A stretch of DNA of 64,000 nucleotides from Chamaecrista fasciculata (taxonomy: Eukaryota; Streptophyta; Magnoliopsida; Fabales; Fabaceae). A program made the position numbers and the translations under genes. The stretch lies in NCBI GenBank assembly GCA_003254925.1, contig QANZ01016236.1, positions 1-64,000 of the forward strand, read 5' to 3'. Shown piece by piece: positions 35,302 through 47,821 of the stretch. The notes beneath the pieces were generated by a model that was given only the letters and a program-made list of their open reading frames with translations, was not told where the DNA came from and searched no databases. Numbering within the stretch: position 1 is the first letter of the stretch; each line of letters begins with the position of its first letter.

Positions 35302-38300
35302 ATGGCTACGTTTTCGATTGGAGCTCACTTGACGCCATCCCAACATTTGCGAAATCTCGCAGTTCAATCTCCACTTTATTTTGGCCTTCGCGCTGTGGAA
35401 ATCGAATCTTCACTATCATATCGGTCCTTGTTTGGTTCTTCTTCTATTAGACTACCTCCGAGATTTCTTCGTGATACTGTATTGGCAAGGGCAGAAGATA
35501 AGGCTAAAAGCCCTTCTTCTTCTTCTTTTCAGTCACCGCAAGCTCAAAAAAGTTCTGAGAATCATTTTCAGGTTCTTCTTCATAACATAGTGCTCAGTTT
35601 ATTATTACCCATTTGATGGTTTTTAATAATGGTTTGTGAATTCTGATATATCATGTTGGTTGGTTAGATATGTGCTGTGGATAGTGGAATTTGGAATCCG
35701 GACTTGACTAGAATACTGAAAACTTGATAGGTCCTGTTTTCTTCTGAAATTAGTTGATTTCATATTTGGGTTAAGATTTTGGAGCAACTCAGCTTCCTCC
35801 TAGGAAGCATGGACACTGACACGGATACGGGACACGATACGGACACGGACACAGCGACACGCTAAACTTTTGAAATTACGCGACACGACACGGCATATAT
35901 TTATATATAAAAATAATTAAATATTCATAATTTTTAATGAAAAATTTGAAAATTACAATTTTTATTCATAATATATGTTATATCTATTATTATTTTATTT
36001 TGTCTGTCATGTTAAAGTTATAAAAAATTGATTTATATTCTAAAATTTATAAATATGTGTCGTGTCGGTGTCGTACGGGTGTCGGATACTGACACGTGTC
36101 TGACACGGCGACACGCTCTCAAAATGAAGTGTCCATGCTTCCTAGGCTTCCTCACTTCAAATGTCTATTGCGTTGACTTTTCACCATTGAAACTCAAGAT
36201 ATGTAATATTGTGATTAAATTGATGATTTTGTCCTTCAAAGCTGATAAATTTCTCAATTTAGTCCCTGAAAGATGGAAATTATAAAATTTAATCCCCAAA
36301 ATGTGCAATTACAATCATTTGGTTATTTTGTTAAGATGTTATTTCAAATTTAAAGGTTCATATAATTTTTTAACATCAATTGTTATGTATAAATGTCAAC
36401 AAAATGTAGAACCACATTAAATTTTTCATTAGATAAAATGACTAAATTGATTGTAATTGTATTTTTCGGGGACTAATTCTTATGATGTTATCTTTCAGAG
36501 ACTAAATTGAGAAATTTTCCATCTTCCAGGGACCAATTAATTTACTCTAATATTGTAAGAATAGTCACTGAAGTGTTTACCATTAACTTCTCCAGTAAAA
36601 AATGGCCTAAGGTTGAACTTTTCGAAAGATCTAAATGCTGGGACCATCAATAATCTTATGTTTTAATTGAAAAATCTGTTGGCAAAAAACTCAAGATTGT
36701 ACTAAAGATTCTCCAGTCTTGTAATGGGTTACTTTCCATGATTCAGTTTCACTGCTGCCGGCCTCATGGAAAAAAGTGCACATTAGTATTGATGTAAAAT
36801 TTCCAGCGTTTGCCTCTTGTATGCTAATGATCACACTGCACATAGCATTACTTTGAGAGTGTTATCCACGTATCAGGACTTGAAGCATGAACCCGAAACT
36901 TGCGATCCCTTATGCTCTCTTGATGAAACTAGCTCACAAGAATTCGAAGTTGCAAACCAGTCCAAGACTGATTTGCTTAAAGCTCTCGCAATATTTGCAG
37001 CAGCCGCAACTGGAACAGCAGCAATTAACCATTCTTGGGTAGCAGCTAATCAGGTCTATTGATGCCCTCTAACTTGACTTCTGCATTGATAAATCAAGGC
37101 TAAAATGCACAACCCTCCCTGAAAAAATCTCTGGATTTCAAAAAGTGACGAAAGACTCCCCTGAACTTTTGATTTTGTTCAAATAACCATTCTTGGTTAT
37201 TTGTTGTATTTTACATTGATTCAAACTTAAAATTAATTATTATTGTAATTAATAGTAGCAAATTAAAAAAAAAAATGTTTCCAATGAAATTTGTAACAAA
37301 TGGGGTAATTTGCACAAATTAAAAAAATTCAGAGATCTTTTGTCACTTTTGAAAGTTCAAAGGGTTTTTTGCATAGTGACTAAAGTACAGGAGGTTTTGT
37401 GCATTTTAGCCATAAATAAGTAGATGCATATCAGGAACTAAATGTGTCCTACTCTAACTTTTGTTAGTTTACCTGGGCTCATTATACAGGATCTTGCTAT
37501 GGCATTACTATTTGGTATAGGGTATGCAGGCATTATATTTGAAGAATCTCTAGCCTTCAATAAAAGTGGAGTAGGACTATTGATGGCCGTAAGCTTATGG
37601 GTGATCCGGAGTATTGGGGTATGGTCCATCATTTATGTTTCAAGATTATCAAGTGAATTCTTGATTACTCTGAAATTTGATAGATCTCTAACCTGCCCAG
37701 ATAGTATATCCATAATTCAGTTCTTATTATCCTCTAATTGATTAGATTTTTACACTACCTGTTTTACCTGTTGACTTGTCTATAGGCTCCTTCAACTGAT
37801 ATAGCTGTTTCAGAGCTAACACGCGCATCTGCAGAAGTTAGTGAGATAGTGTTTTTCTTGCTTGGTGCAATGACCATTGTTGAGATAGTTGATGCTCATC
37901 AAGGATTTAAGCTGGTTACTGACAATATAACGACTAGAAAGCCTCGCCTTCTCCTTTGGGTGGTGAGTGCTCTAATCTGCATAATTGTTCATACTTATAA
38001 TATACATTTTAGTATATATTTTCAGCGTTAGACTTTATCCTGGAATTTTGACTCGTAGAAATCTTAAATGTTCTTGAACTTAGCCAAATGATTAAATGAT
38101 GTAGGCAAAAGAAAGGCTATGCATCAATGACAATGATTATTCCACATCTTGATACTCACGGAGTTTAATAGTCTAGAGAAATAAATGCTTTTATACTAAC
38201 TAAACAACAGAAATAAACTTTATGTAATAGAGATGACTGATATACTTGTCTTATATGAAAACGTTCCTAATAATAATTATTTTTATTTTTTCTATACTAA

Positions 38301-41300
38301 TTCTAAATGTTAGTAGTTTGTATTACTAATTTATTCTAAATATCTTTGTTACTCTTTCTCAATAATCAAAACTTGACATGTTGAGTGTTAAATTTGCAGA
38401 TAGGTTTTGTGACATTTTTCCTCAGTTCAGTTCTTGACAACCTGACATCTACCATAGTCATGATTTCTCTGTTGCGCAAACTAGTACCTCCATCAGAGTA
38501 TCGAAAGTATGCACGTTCATGCTGACAGTTGTGTGATTCTTACTTTTACAGATGAAAATTACTTTCACTGTACTTCCTTTTCATGCATGTATAATAAATA
38601 TGGGTGGCTTTACTAAAGTACCACAACATAAAATGAATGAGACCGTTCATGGTTTTATGCATTAACCATAGTTTTGGTCATTGGATCTCAAATAAAGCTT
38701 AAAATATCTCCCGCCCATCTTTAGCCTTTTTTTTTACCATGAGGCCTTAATTTATTCATTCATGTGAAAGAAAGAATCTTTACTACGGCCAATTGAGGGA
38801 TCGTGAGAAATTTTCTTGCCACAAAGGATTTGTGGTTTGTAATTTTCGGGTCATGCTTTTATAGAAGGAAGCATTTCAATGAGTTTCTTGCTAATTTCCT
38901 CCTTCTCCAATATGTCAGGCTATCTAGACGTGTTACTGACATAGATACTGTTGACAGGATTCTTGGAGCCGTTGTTGTTATAGCTGCAAATGCTGGTGGT
39001 GCTTGGTCTCCTATTGGTGATGTTACTACTACTATGCTGTGGATACATGGTCAAATATCTACATTGCAAACAATGAAGGTTGTCTCCTGGAAATTTGTTC
39101 CGTTGTTACATGTTAGTTTGGATCATGTCATAATGACCTGAAAATCAGTTATGCCAATACTGAAATTTTGGACTAGTGACTAAAAGTTCATACTCAGTTG
39201 ACTCTAGTGCTGGTTTCCTTTGTCAAAGTCTTCCGCTTTTATATACTGTATAATACTGAGTCTGAGGGAGTCTTGGCATTCATGTCAATTATGCTCAACA
39301 GATTATCCATAATTACATTTTCTTTGCTGTCAGGGTTTGTTCATACCTTCGGCTATTTCGCTAGCTGTCCCTCTGGCTCTTATGTCCTTGACAAGGTACT
39401 CTTCCAGCAAAAGTATTCCAGGGAATTTGATTTGAATATGGAGATTTAGCTTAACAAAACAAGCTAAAATGTTTAAAATCCCCATGAACTTTCATTACTG
39501 TCCCAAAATTTTGAAAAGTGACAAAAGACCTCAATTTTTGGTTTTGTACAATTTTTGTTAAAATTTTCATTGAAAAAAATCAAGAAACTTTTTATTTCTT
39601 AACTACTATTAATTACGAAAACTGTTTATTTTAAATTTAGATCAATGTAAAATGCAACAACTATAAAATTATTTTTTAAAAAAATGATTTTTTGAATGAA
39701 AATCTTAACAAAATAGGTCTTTTACACAAAATCAAAAGTTTAGGGGGTCTTTCATCAGTTTTCAAATATCGGGGAGTCGTTTGCACTATCGGAGTTGTTT
39801 ACACAATGACTAAAGTTCATGGACGTTTTGGTGCATTTAGGCCATTTTAATAGGAGCTTTTCTTCTTCTTTTCAGTGAAGTTAATGGCCAGGGACGAGAT
39901 GCTCCCGATGTCTCAGCATCCGAACAGATGGCTCCTCGAGGGAAGCTTGTTTTCTCCGTGGGTATAGGAGCTTTGATTTTTGTGCCTGTGTTTAAGGCCC
40001 TCACAGGTTTGCCTCCTTACATGGGGATTTTGCTTGGACTCGGTGTGCTATGGATCCTCACTGATGCAATTCATTATGGGGAATCTGAAAGGCAGAAGCT
40101 AAAAGTACCACAAGCCTTGTCAAGAATAGACACTCAAGGAGCACTGTTTTTCCTCGGAATTCTATTATCTGTTAGCAGGTGAGTAGGCAAATAAAGTTCT
40201 AAATTATGCTTAAATAAACTTAAGACAACACCTATTTGTTAATCAACTTGACCATGAAAGAAACACCATCAAGAATTGCATTTAATTCCCCTATTAGGTG
40301 GAAGGATGTACTCTTTCTGTTATGATAATGAATTCTGAAAGAACTTTTCGCCTTTATTTTTTGGCAATTCCTTACAATAGTATGATCACAGTTGCAACCG
40401 CTGGAGTGTGTTTTTCTCTGGACTGTTGGCTTTAATAAACCTTTCTAAAAGGTTATATTTATGGGCTATCAATTTGAATGAGGTTTCAGGGACAGAAGCA
40501 ACTTTCGAAGTTACTTTTATTTTAAGAGCGAACTATCAATGTAATCCGTGAATTATTTAGGCGCTGTTATTTTAGTCCTTGGATTTTTTTAAATGATTGA
40601 TTTAGTCCCTGAAAATTCATGACTGATTGTAATTTAGTCTCTCTGGTGACTGAGCTGTATAGTGATTGATGTTCATGGAGGACTAACTTGCAACAAGTCA
40701 TGGATGTTCAATGATTAAATTAAACATTTCCATATATCAGAGACTAAAATAATAGTGACTATAATTTGAAGACCATAATGTTAGTTTACTTTTTTAACTT
40801 TGTTCCCTATAAAGTTATTAAAATACTGTTCTGCTACTTCTGTCCAATGTAGGAAACTTTTCTTTGAACACTACTCAAAGTTTTAACATATAGCCAAGTA
40901 TTTACTCTGTCCTTTTGCTTTAAGATAGATTTTTCCAAATTTAAGAAAGTCTGCTGCATATACTTGTTAGCTTTATGAGATGAGAGACATGACCTCTTTC
41001 CATCACTATTAAAGTATCATTAAGATAACTGCTAAAGTAAACCTGAACCTTCTCAATATTTTGAGTGGATTGAGGTTATATATTCTTCCCATGTTGTGTC
41101 AACTTGCTGTACTGAATCAATTTATTCTATTGTTCTTTAGCCTGGAGGCAGCAGGGGTTCTTCGGGAAATAGCGAACTACCTTGATGCTCATATTCCAAA
41201 TCCTGAACTGATTGCAAGTGCTGTTGGAGTGATATCGGCAATAATAGACAATGTTCCATTAGTTGCTGCAACAATGGCAATGTATGATCTCTCCTCTTTT

Positions 41301-41811
41301 CCTCAGGATTCAGAGTTTTGGCAGATGGTCGTATTCTGTGCTGGTACCGGCGGATCCATGTTAATTATTGGCTCGGCTGCCGGAGTAGCATTCATGGGGA
41401 TGGAAAAGGTGAACTTCTTTTGGTACTTACGGAAGGTATGTGCCATTTTGCATAATGCAAACATAAGTTTAATTGAAAAACTTATCCCAAAAGATTAACT
41501 TATCTGGTAGGCAACCACTTAGAATTTTTAGTCACATATCTTTGGTGGATTTCCTGATGTAAGAATCACAATTGGAAATGATAGTTCTTTCTGTCCTTTT
41601 GACATCCCTACACTTAATATGAAATCTTGATGTAATGATCGGTTTGTCTATATATATATATATATATTAACATAAGCCCTTCATCTCTTTTGTGCAGATT
41701 AGTGGCTTTGCTTTTGCAGGTTATGCTGCTGGTATTGCTGCCTATTTAGCAGCTCAAAACCTCCAAATCTCATTGCCCACAACTCTAGCTGAAGTTCCTT
41801 TCCTTTCATAG
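35302..41811 (+). CDS. NHD1: Plastid Na+/H+ antiporter, NhaD type (10 exons, 584 aa)
   Basis: Exons: 35302-35571, 36877-37053, 37490-37618, 37786-37962, 38400-38506, 38958-39078, 39334-39395, 39876-40178, 41141-41435 and 41698-41811. They join without a stop to 584 aa; Arabidopsis NHD1 is about 576 aa. The first ~75 residues are Ser/Arg-rich with few acidic residues, like a chloroplast transit peptide. The rest is very hydrophobic, with many membrane segments. Recognisable NhaD stretches are IVFFLLGAMTIVEIVDAHQG, FLSSVLDNLTSTIVMISLLR, NAGGAWSPIGDVTTTMLW, and SAIIDNVPLVAATMAMYDL followed by CAGTGGSMLIIGSAAGVAFM. NHD1 exports Na+ from the chloroplast across the envelope. The first donor (CAG|GTTCTT) is weak but the frame requires it. 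Introns 1, 2, 7 and 8 contain MITE-like repeats. Confidence 0.93.
35800..36145. mobile_element. hAT-type MITE, 346 bp, in NHD1 intron 1
   Basis: 18-bp perfect terminal inverted repeats (CTAGGAAGCATGGACACT). GCTTCCTC is duplicated at 35792-35799 and 36146-36153, the 8-bp signature of hAT elements. Subterminal regions are dense in short GACACGG-type repeats in both orientations. No transposase. Confidence 0.85.
36222..36548. mobile_element. Foldback MITE in NHD1 intron 1
   Basis: The left arm (gattttgtccttcaaag...ttctcaatttagtccc) pairs with the right arm (agactaaattgagaaatttt). Ends are approximate. Confidence 0.5.
37098..37411. mobile_element. MITE copy 1 of an intron-dwelling family (NHD1 intron 2)
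   Basis: Termini GGCTAAAATGCACAA and TTGTGCATTTTAGCC are inverted. Inner pairing involves 'agtgacgaaagactcc' and 'ggatcttttgtcactt'-type phrases. Confidence 0.75.
39463..39843. mobile_element. MITE copy 2 of the same family (NHD1 intron 7)
   Basis: The termini gctaaaatgtttaaaatccc and gtgcatttaggcc and the inner phrase 'agtgacaaaagacctc' match copies 1 and 3. Confidence 0.7.
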
Positions 41812-42904
41812 GGTTCTTCATCATTCCCATTATATCAGATAACAAATTTGTTCTTAAACTGCTGTATTCCAAATTAACTCCCAGAGGTCTTTTGTTATAG
41901 ATACCAATCAAGTCTCGACTAATCTAAACTTGACTTATCTTGTAAACTAATTATTGTGGAAAAATCTTTCAATTGAGATAATAATTGCATTAAGTTAAGA
42001 AAATCTTGAACTCCAGACCTTGATTAAGGATATAAGACGTTTATAATAACTAATTGGAAAATTTTGCTGTGATTAATCTTTTTTCTTTTTAGCCTTAACA
42101 GTACATAATCACAATCAGTTCTGTTGTGAATGTTTATTTTATATCAATTTTGTCTTATGCCTTATGTCTAAATTAACAAAATGATTCTCAATTATTACAT
42201 TATTTTGAGATGAATTACAAATGATTACACGGGTAACCACCTCAATAATAATCTTTTTTATGTTTTGTATAAAAAAAATAATTATTATATGGTAAAATTT
42301 TGTTGATGAAAAATGAAATTGACTTGTAGCAAGATTTACTTTGAGTGATATTATCTACGAATTTGTTGCAACACACCCACCATAGCAAGTAGTGAAGACC
42401 AATTGAGTATTTCCATTTACCAATGTACAGTTTAGAAATAAGAAGCCAATAAAAATTTAAGTTTATTTAACCCTTGCAGCCTCGCTTTTAGGACACCAAA
42501 GAAAGCAATAAATGGTATTGAAAATATCGTGAGAAATAATAGTCAGTTTATGAATGAGTATTATTTTTCCCTTTAGTTTATCTCTTTACGCTTTAAGTAC
42601 CTTTATTTTTATGTTATTTTTCTTTTCTACTTCATATTTGTTTTATTTGTTTAATTTTGTAATAATGTTATTTTCAAAAAACAATAAAATAACAATTATA
42701 ATTAATCTCTTTAAAACCAAACCATTATCTCGATGTGGTTTGATATTAGATCTTATCTTATATTATATGGTTCCACCCCTTTCTGGTCATCTACATTTTA
42801 AAATTATAGTATAAAATTAATAATAAGAGGAAAATTATCATTTGATCCCTTCTTTTTTACTGAGTTAACAATTTAGTCTCTCATTTATTTTACATACATA
42901 TTTG

Positions 42905-42934
42905 CGTGCCCGTTAGGGCACGTAAAGCCTCTAG
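42905..42934 (+). mobile_element. Helitron-like 3' terminus
   Basis: A 7-bp-stem hairpin (CGTGCCC-GTTA-GGGCACG, 42905-42922) is followed after 8 nt by CTAG and then T, the layout of a Helitron 3' end. The matching 5' end was not found, so the element's length is unknown. Confidence 0.5.
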
Positions 42935-43105
42935 TATTATTATATGACTCCGATGCTTTCGGGTAAAACCAAACCATTTGATATTAGATATATCTTATAT
43001 TATATTAAAATCAAACCATTATTATCTTATAATGTTATTTTCAAAAAACAATATATTATATTAGTCTTTTAATTTTATTTTCTCTTGTTTGGTTTGTGTG
43101 TATTT

Positions 43106-43281
43106 TTTTTTGATTGCCCAAGGTATTCCCAAACCCGATGAGCTAAGAACTAATCCTCTGCGGATCTGAGCTCTATTTAAGGATTTGCCGCTCGCCAATT
43201 GGTTGCTGCATACACAAGATCGAACCCCGGACACTTGCTTAAGCGACCTAGTGAGCTAACCACTAAACTAACCAAGCTTGG
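43106..43281 (-). mobile_element. tRNA-derived SINE with a 17-bp target duplication
   Basis: Read on the minus strand it starts with tRNA-like Pol III boxes: box A TAGTTTAGTGG and box B GGTTCGATC. It ends in an A-run (T-run on plus at 43106). TTGGTTTGTGTGTATTT is repeated exactly at 43089-43105 and 43282-43298, an intact 17-bp duplication showing a recent insertion. The DNA has no coding role. Confidence 0.88.
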
Positions 43282-43859
43282 TTGGTTTGTGTGTATTTAT
43301 CTTGAAAAGCAAGTATTTTGTGACAAAGAGAGTATTAATTTTTAAAAAAATAGAATAAAATAATTATAAAATTAAATAAATATAAAAGTATGAAATAATC
43401 AAATAAGAATAAGAATAAAGATGCTTTTATCATGCAAAAATAAACTAAAAAGAGAGATAATAATTTTAATAAAGCAGACTATTATTTCACAAATCTTATA
43501 TTTTCAATGGTATTTATTACTACCTTAACTAGTGCCCTAAACACACTGAATCATTTGTTATAAAAAAGATTCCACCACTTCTATGAACTTTTATCAACTA
43601 CTTGCACAATCTCATATGGCAACACCTGATTATCCATCCTATTACAGAAACTAGGGAAGTTGAAGGAGCATCCTGCTAAACCACATTATGAAATGTAATT
43701 TGTAAGGCAGAAAGAATTATTCCTTTCCCCAACCACCCACTACAATCAACTAAACTCTCGGCATTTCATGCTTTTATCAAAATTGGGCACATCAGACAGT
43801 CATGACCAACAAAATTACAAGTGAAAATTTTAGACCAAAGTAGAAAGAACTACCTCATT

Positions 43860-46800
43860 TTACAACTTAAGAAAAACCAACTCTTCAACAGCAGGAATAT
43901 CTCCAATCTTCTTCAAAGTCTCTTTTGTAGGTTGATCATCCACCCCAATTGCCATTACAGCTTGCTTGCGTGGAGCAATCCTTCCAACACTCATGAAACT
44001 AACATTCACATTCTCTTGACCCAGAATGCTCCCAACCTTTCCAATCATACCAGGTTGATCCACCTGCCTGCAAAGTATAATGCTACCTTCCAAGCTCACG
44101 TCGACCTCGAAAGATCCTACCTTTGTCAGATGGGGGATCCCGTCTTTCACGCAACCCTCAACCTTGATTTCGCCAGAATCTGATATGGCACTGGCAAATC
44201 TGGACTCGACATTGGCAATCTGGACTTGGATGAATTCAAGTGGATTCTCTGGTGAGCCGTCAAGAAGAATTCTCTCCTCGGATATCCTGAGCCCTCTTTG
44301 CTTAGCAGTGAAATCGGCATTGACTAAATTCACAAATACACTAGATATCGGCTCAATGAGACCCTTGGTTATCATGGCACGGAGAAGCCTAGTGTCAAGA
44401 TCATCTGGAGCTCTACTAGAAGCATAAGTCACTTTCACTGTTTTTACACCACTTCCTCCTGCTACCAATTGGACAGCAAGTCTCCCCAGTTTCTCAGCAA
44501 GGTCAACAAATGGCTTCAGCTCTGTTAACACCTGCATACAGGAAGGAATTCGATACAAGTTGACCCATCTGCACTAAGTCTGGCAACATACTTTAGGGAG
44601 AAAATGTACTTTCAGCCCCTGAATTTGTCCCAAACAAAGATTTAGTTTCTGGATATTAAAAATATACTTTTTTGTCCATGAGTTTTTTTTTACCAAGGTT
44701 GACTATTTAGTCCACGAAACATTATTTGTGGGGACTAAATAGTTTATACTTGTAAAAAAAAAACAGGGACCAAAAAGTGTGTTTCCAATATTCAGCGACT
44801 AAATCATAATTTTGTGACAAATTTAAGGACTAAAAAGTAAATTTACTCTATTTTAGGCAATAATGTAAAACCAAGATCATGATGTGACCCAGGAGCTTGT
44901 AGTTGACACTTAAACAACACAATTGATCAACTCCAAATGCTCATATAAGAATATAAGATAACAAATAGTCAAGTAATGCCTCTGAAAAATAATACATTTT
45001 CTGTATTACCCACTACTGTTACAAGGTTCTGGCCAAAAAGAAAAACTACGGTTACAAGGATACTCGATACAAACATGGCATTAATGCAAACCATTTGACA
45101 AGAATAAGTTAGAAATTGCAATTCATATTTTTTGAAAAGTAAAAGAGGAAATGATTAGGACTACTATTTATATAGTAGTAGTACCTCTGCAGGAACCATT
45201 GGCGCATTGACTGCAGTGGAAGCAAGCTCCCCTTTCAAAGCACCAACAACAGCTTCTGCTATTTCAATAGCCACACCTTCCTGCTCATCAGTTTTGAAGG
45301 TTATAAAACAATGTAGCGATGATGGAAGGAAAGGTCGTGTAATAAAGGCTAAAATTTACAAAACCCCCTAAAGTTTAGTCATTGTGCAAAAAACTCTCTA
45401 AACTTTGAAAAATGACGAAAGACTCCTCGATTTTTTATTTTGTGCAAAAGAATCCTTTTGTTAAGATTTTCATCAAAGAAAATGACATTCTTTTTTTTTT
45501 ATTTTATTATTGTTGTATTGTACATTGATCCAAAATTAAAATTAATTATTGTTGTAACTAATAGTAGAAAAAACTAAAAATTTCTTTAATTTTTTCAATG
45601 AAAGTTTTAACAAAGGAGGTTATTTGCACAAAATTAAAAATGCATGGAGGTCTTTCGACACTTTTCAAAGTTTAGATACTTTTTGCACAATGACTAAAGT
45701 TCAGAAAAGTTTTGTGCATTTTAGCCTTAAATAAATTGAGTGCAAAAGTGATTGCTCAACATACCTGAGCTTCCGTGGTACTAGCACCAAGATGAGGTGT
45801 TGCAGTAACATTCTCATGCAGAATCAACTTGCTGTCTTTTGGGGGTGGCTCCTCTGTGAAAACATCAAGTGCCGCCTAAAACAAAGACATAATAATTTAC
45901 ACAACCCTCTTCATTGAACTACTAAAAGTTAAAACCTTCAAATATTAGATGGCAAAAACCAAAACCTGAGCCACAATTCCAGCATCTAGAGCCCTGACAA
46001 GAGCTTCCTCATCGATGACTCCTCCACGAGCAACATTGACAATTCGAACTCCCTTCTTCATCTTGGCAAAAGTCTCATCATTGAGAACTTTATTTGTAGC
46101 AGGAGTAAGAGGCATGTGCAAGGAAATGAAATCTGCTGTGGCGATAGCTTCATCAAAACCCACAAGCTCCACACCAATTGCACGTGCACGGTCAGATGGT
46201 GCATATGGATCATGAGCTATGACATGCATACCAAGACCCTTGGCACGACGAGCAACTTCAGAACCAACCTTCCCAAATCCCATTACAGCAAGTGTCTTGC
46301 CAACAAGGGATACTCCCACATACTTATTTCGCTGCCACTTACCTGAATTGAGCATCATATAGATAAATCAGGCAGCCTGCAGTTTATTGACTACAGCAAG
46401 TAATAACCAGAAAATGCAATCCACAAACATAACTAGCAGCTATGAAGCACAGACAAAGACAATGACATGGGACATGATATCAACACACCAACACACGCCA
46501 AATTATTAAAATTATATGACACAACATAAGAGATATCTACTCATAGCATATAATGTGTGTTGGTTTTTTTCCCCCTATTTTTTGCAGTGTCAAAGTAAAA
46601 AATAATTTTAAATTCTGACAATTATGGACAAGTTTTAAGCATGTATGGTGCCATCCTCAAGATGAAAGTGAAGTGTCAGTACTTCGTCTACTAGTAGTGA
46701 AACCAGTCATGGGATAAGAGTGAAAATCATCATCGAAGTTAAATGAAAAACTTACTTTTATTCTATATGTCTCTTCAGTTACTGAGGAAACCAAGCAGAT

Positions 46801-47632
46801 ATGATCACATATATAATAGAATCATCATACAGACACCTTTTTAGCAGGACATTTTTTTATTAAAAATGGAAGAAAAAAGACAAACAGATCGTCATTAGGA
46901 CCGATAAAGCACTATTAACAATAGAAGTCAGAGAAAGCAAACAGAAAAATCACTAAAATATTCACAAAGCACTTTATAAAAGAACTAAACCAAACACATC
47001 CAAACAAAATGCTAAGACACCCAAAAGGTATTCGACAAAATGCCCCAAAGAGAAGTTAGAACTTAGAACCATTTTTCTTTCATTCACTGACCTGCTTTCA
47101 CGGACGCATCGGCCTGAGCAACGTTCCTAGCCATGGCAGCTAAAAGCGCGATCCCATGTTCTGCGGCTGCAACCGTATTAGCCGTCGGCGCGTTAACCAC
47201 CAAACACCCATGTTCTGTAGCCGCCGCCAGATCCACATTATCGATACCAACACCAGCTCTTCCAACAACCTTAAGCCTTCCTCCCGACGATTCGAACACT
47301 TCACGCGATACTTTAGTCCCACTTCGCACAATCAACGCATCGCATAGCGAGATCTTGGTACAGAGCTCCTCAGGGCTGAGATTATAGGAGCAATCGACAT
47401 TCGCGAAGTCTTTTAACAGCTTGAGCCCAGCTTCGCCGAGCTTCTCAGCAACGAGAACGGTGGGTTTCGCATCGAGAGAAGCGAAAACCACCAGAAGCGG
47501 CGGCCGGCGATGGCGAGTGCGGAGGGAGACGGTGGAGGAGAAGGCGGAGGAGAGAGGGAGTTTTGAGGAAAGAGGGAGTGATGGGGATCGCAGACGAAGG
47601 GTTTGTGAAGAAGGTGTGGTAGCCATTGCCAT
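43860..47632 (-). CDS. PGDH: D-3-phosphoglycerate dehydrogenase, plastid (5 exons, 598 aa)
   Basis: Exons on the minus strand: 47632-47092, 46342-45966, 45875-45765, 45280-45185 and 44531-43860, all with GT-AG introns and matching phases, giving 598 aa. It catalyses NAD+-dependent oxidation of 3-phosphoglycerate, the first step of the phosphorylated serine pathway in plastids. Residues 1-50 are rich in Ser, Arg and Leu, like a transit peptide. The nucleotide-binding loop GFGKVG is at 202-207. The catalytic Arg is in NVARGG (R286), the Glu in DVFTEEP (E315) and the His in TPHLGAST (H334). Exon 5 carries the intervening domain and a C-terminal ACT domain (from about residue 525, [19 protein letters not shown]) used for regulation in this family. 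Plants have several isoforms; which one this is cannot be told. The gene converges with the antiporter gene, about 2 kb away. Confidence 0.96.
44589..44856. mobile_element. Foldback MITE in PGDH intron 4
   Basis: Left arm 'agaaaatgtactttcagccc...aatttgtcc' pairs with right arm 'gacaaatttaaggactaaaa...gtaaatttact'. Ends are approximate. Confidence 0.6.
45347..45726. mobile_element. MITE copy 3 of the intron-dwelling family (PGDH intron 3)
   Basis: Termini ggctaaaatttacaaaaccc and gttttgtgcattttagcc are inverted and match the copies in NHD1 introns 2 and 7. It lies between coding exons without disturbing splice sites. Confidence 0.75.
46450..46690. mobile_element. Diverged hAT-type MITE relative in PGDH intron 1
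   Basis: Carries 'gacatgggacatgata...acacaccaacacacg' and ends near 'agtgaagtgtcagtacttcg', similar in order to the element at 35800. Degenerate, with uncertain boundaries. Confidence 0.4.
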
Positions 47633-47740
47633 TGATGATGATGGGTTTTTGAAAGATGGGTTTTTGGATTTTGGATTTCGAAGAGAAAGCGCCGAAAGAG
47701 AAGAAATGGGACTATGGGAGAGAAGAAGTGGGTTTTAATG

Positions 47741-47749
47741 TTTTATAGG
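47741..47749 (-). promoter_or_regulatory. Candidate TATA box of the PGDH gene
   Basis: Read on the minus strand this is CTATAAAAC, about 110 bp upstream of the PGDH start codon. The distance suits a TATA box with a short CT-rich leader. The call rests on motif and position only. Confidence 0.55.
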
Positions 47750-47821
47750 TGATGCGAGGAGTTAGGGAGAGGAATGTAAGGAATGGAGATGAATTGCACG
47801 CGCTTTTCAAGTGAGCTACGA

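Larger units (their letters stand above)
41812..43859. other. Intergenic DNA between convergent NHD1 and PGDH genes
   Basis: AT-rich and without a gene. A phrase of about 35 bp (attttcaaaaaacaat, plus the aaaccaaaccatt context) occurs near both 42659-42770 and 42965-43060, so part of it is locally duplicated. It contains the Helitron-like end and the SINE listed separately. Confidence 0.5.
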
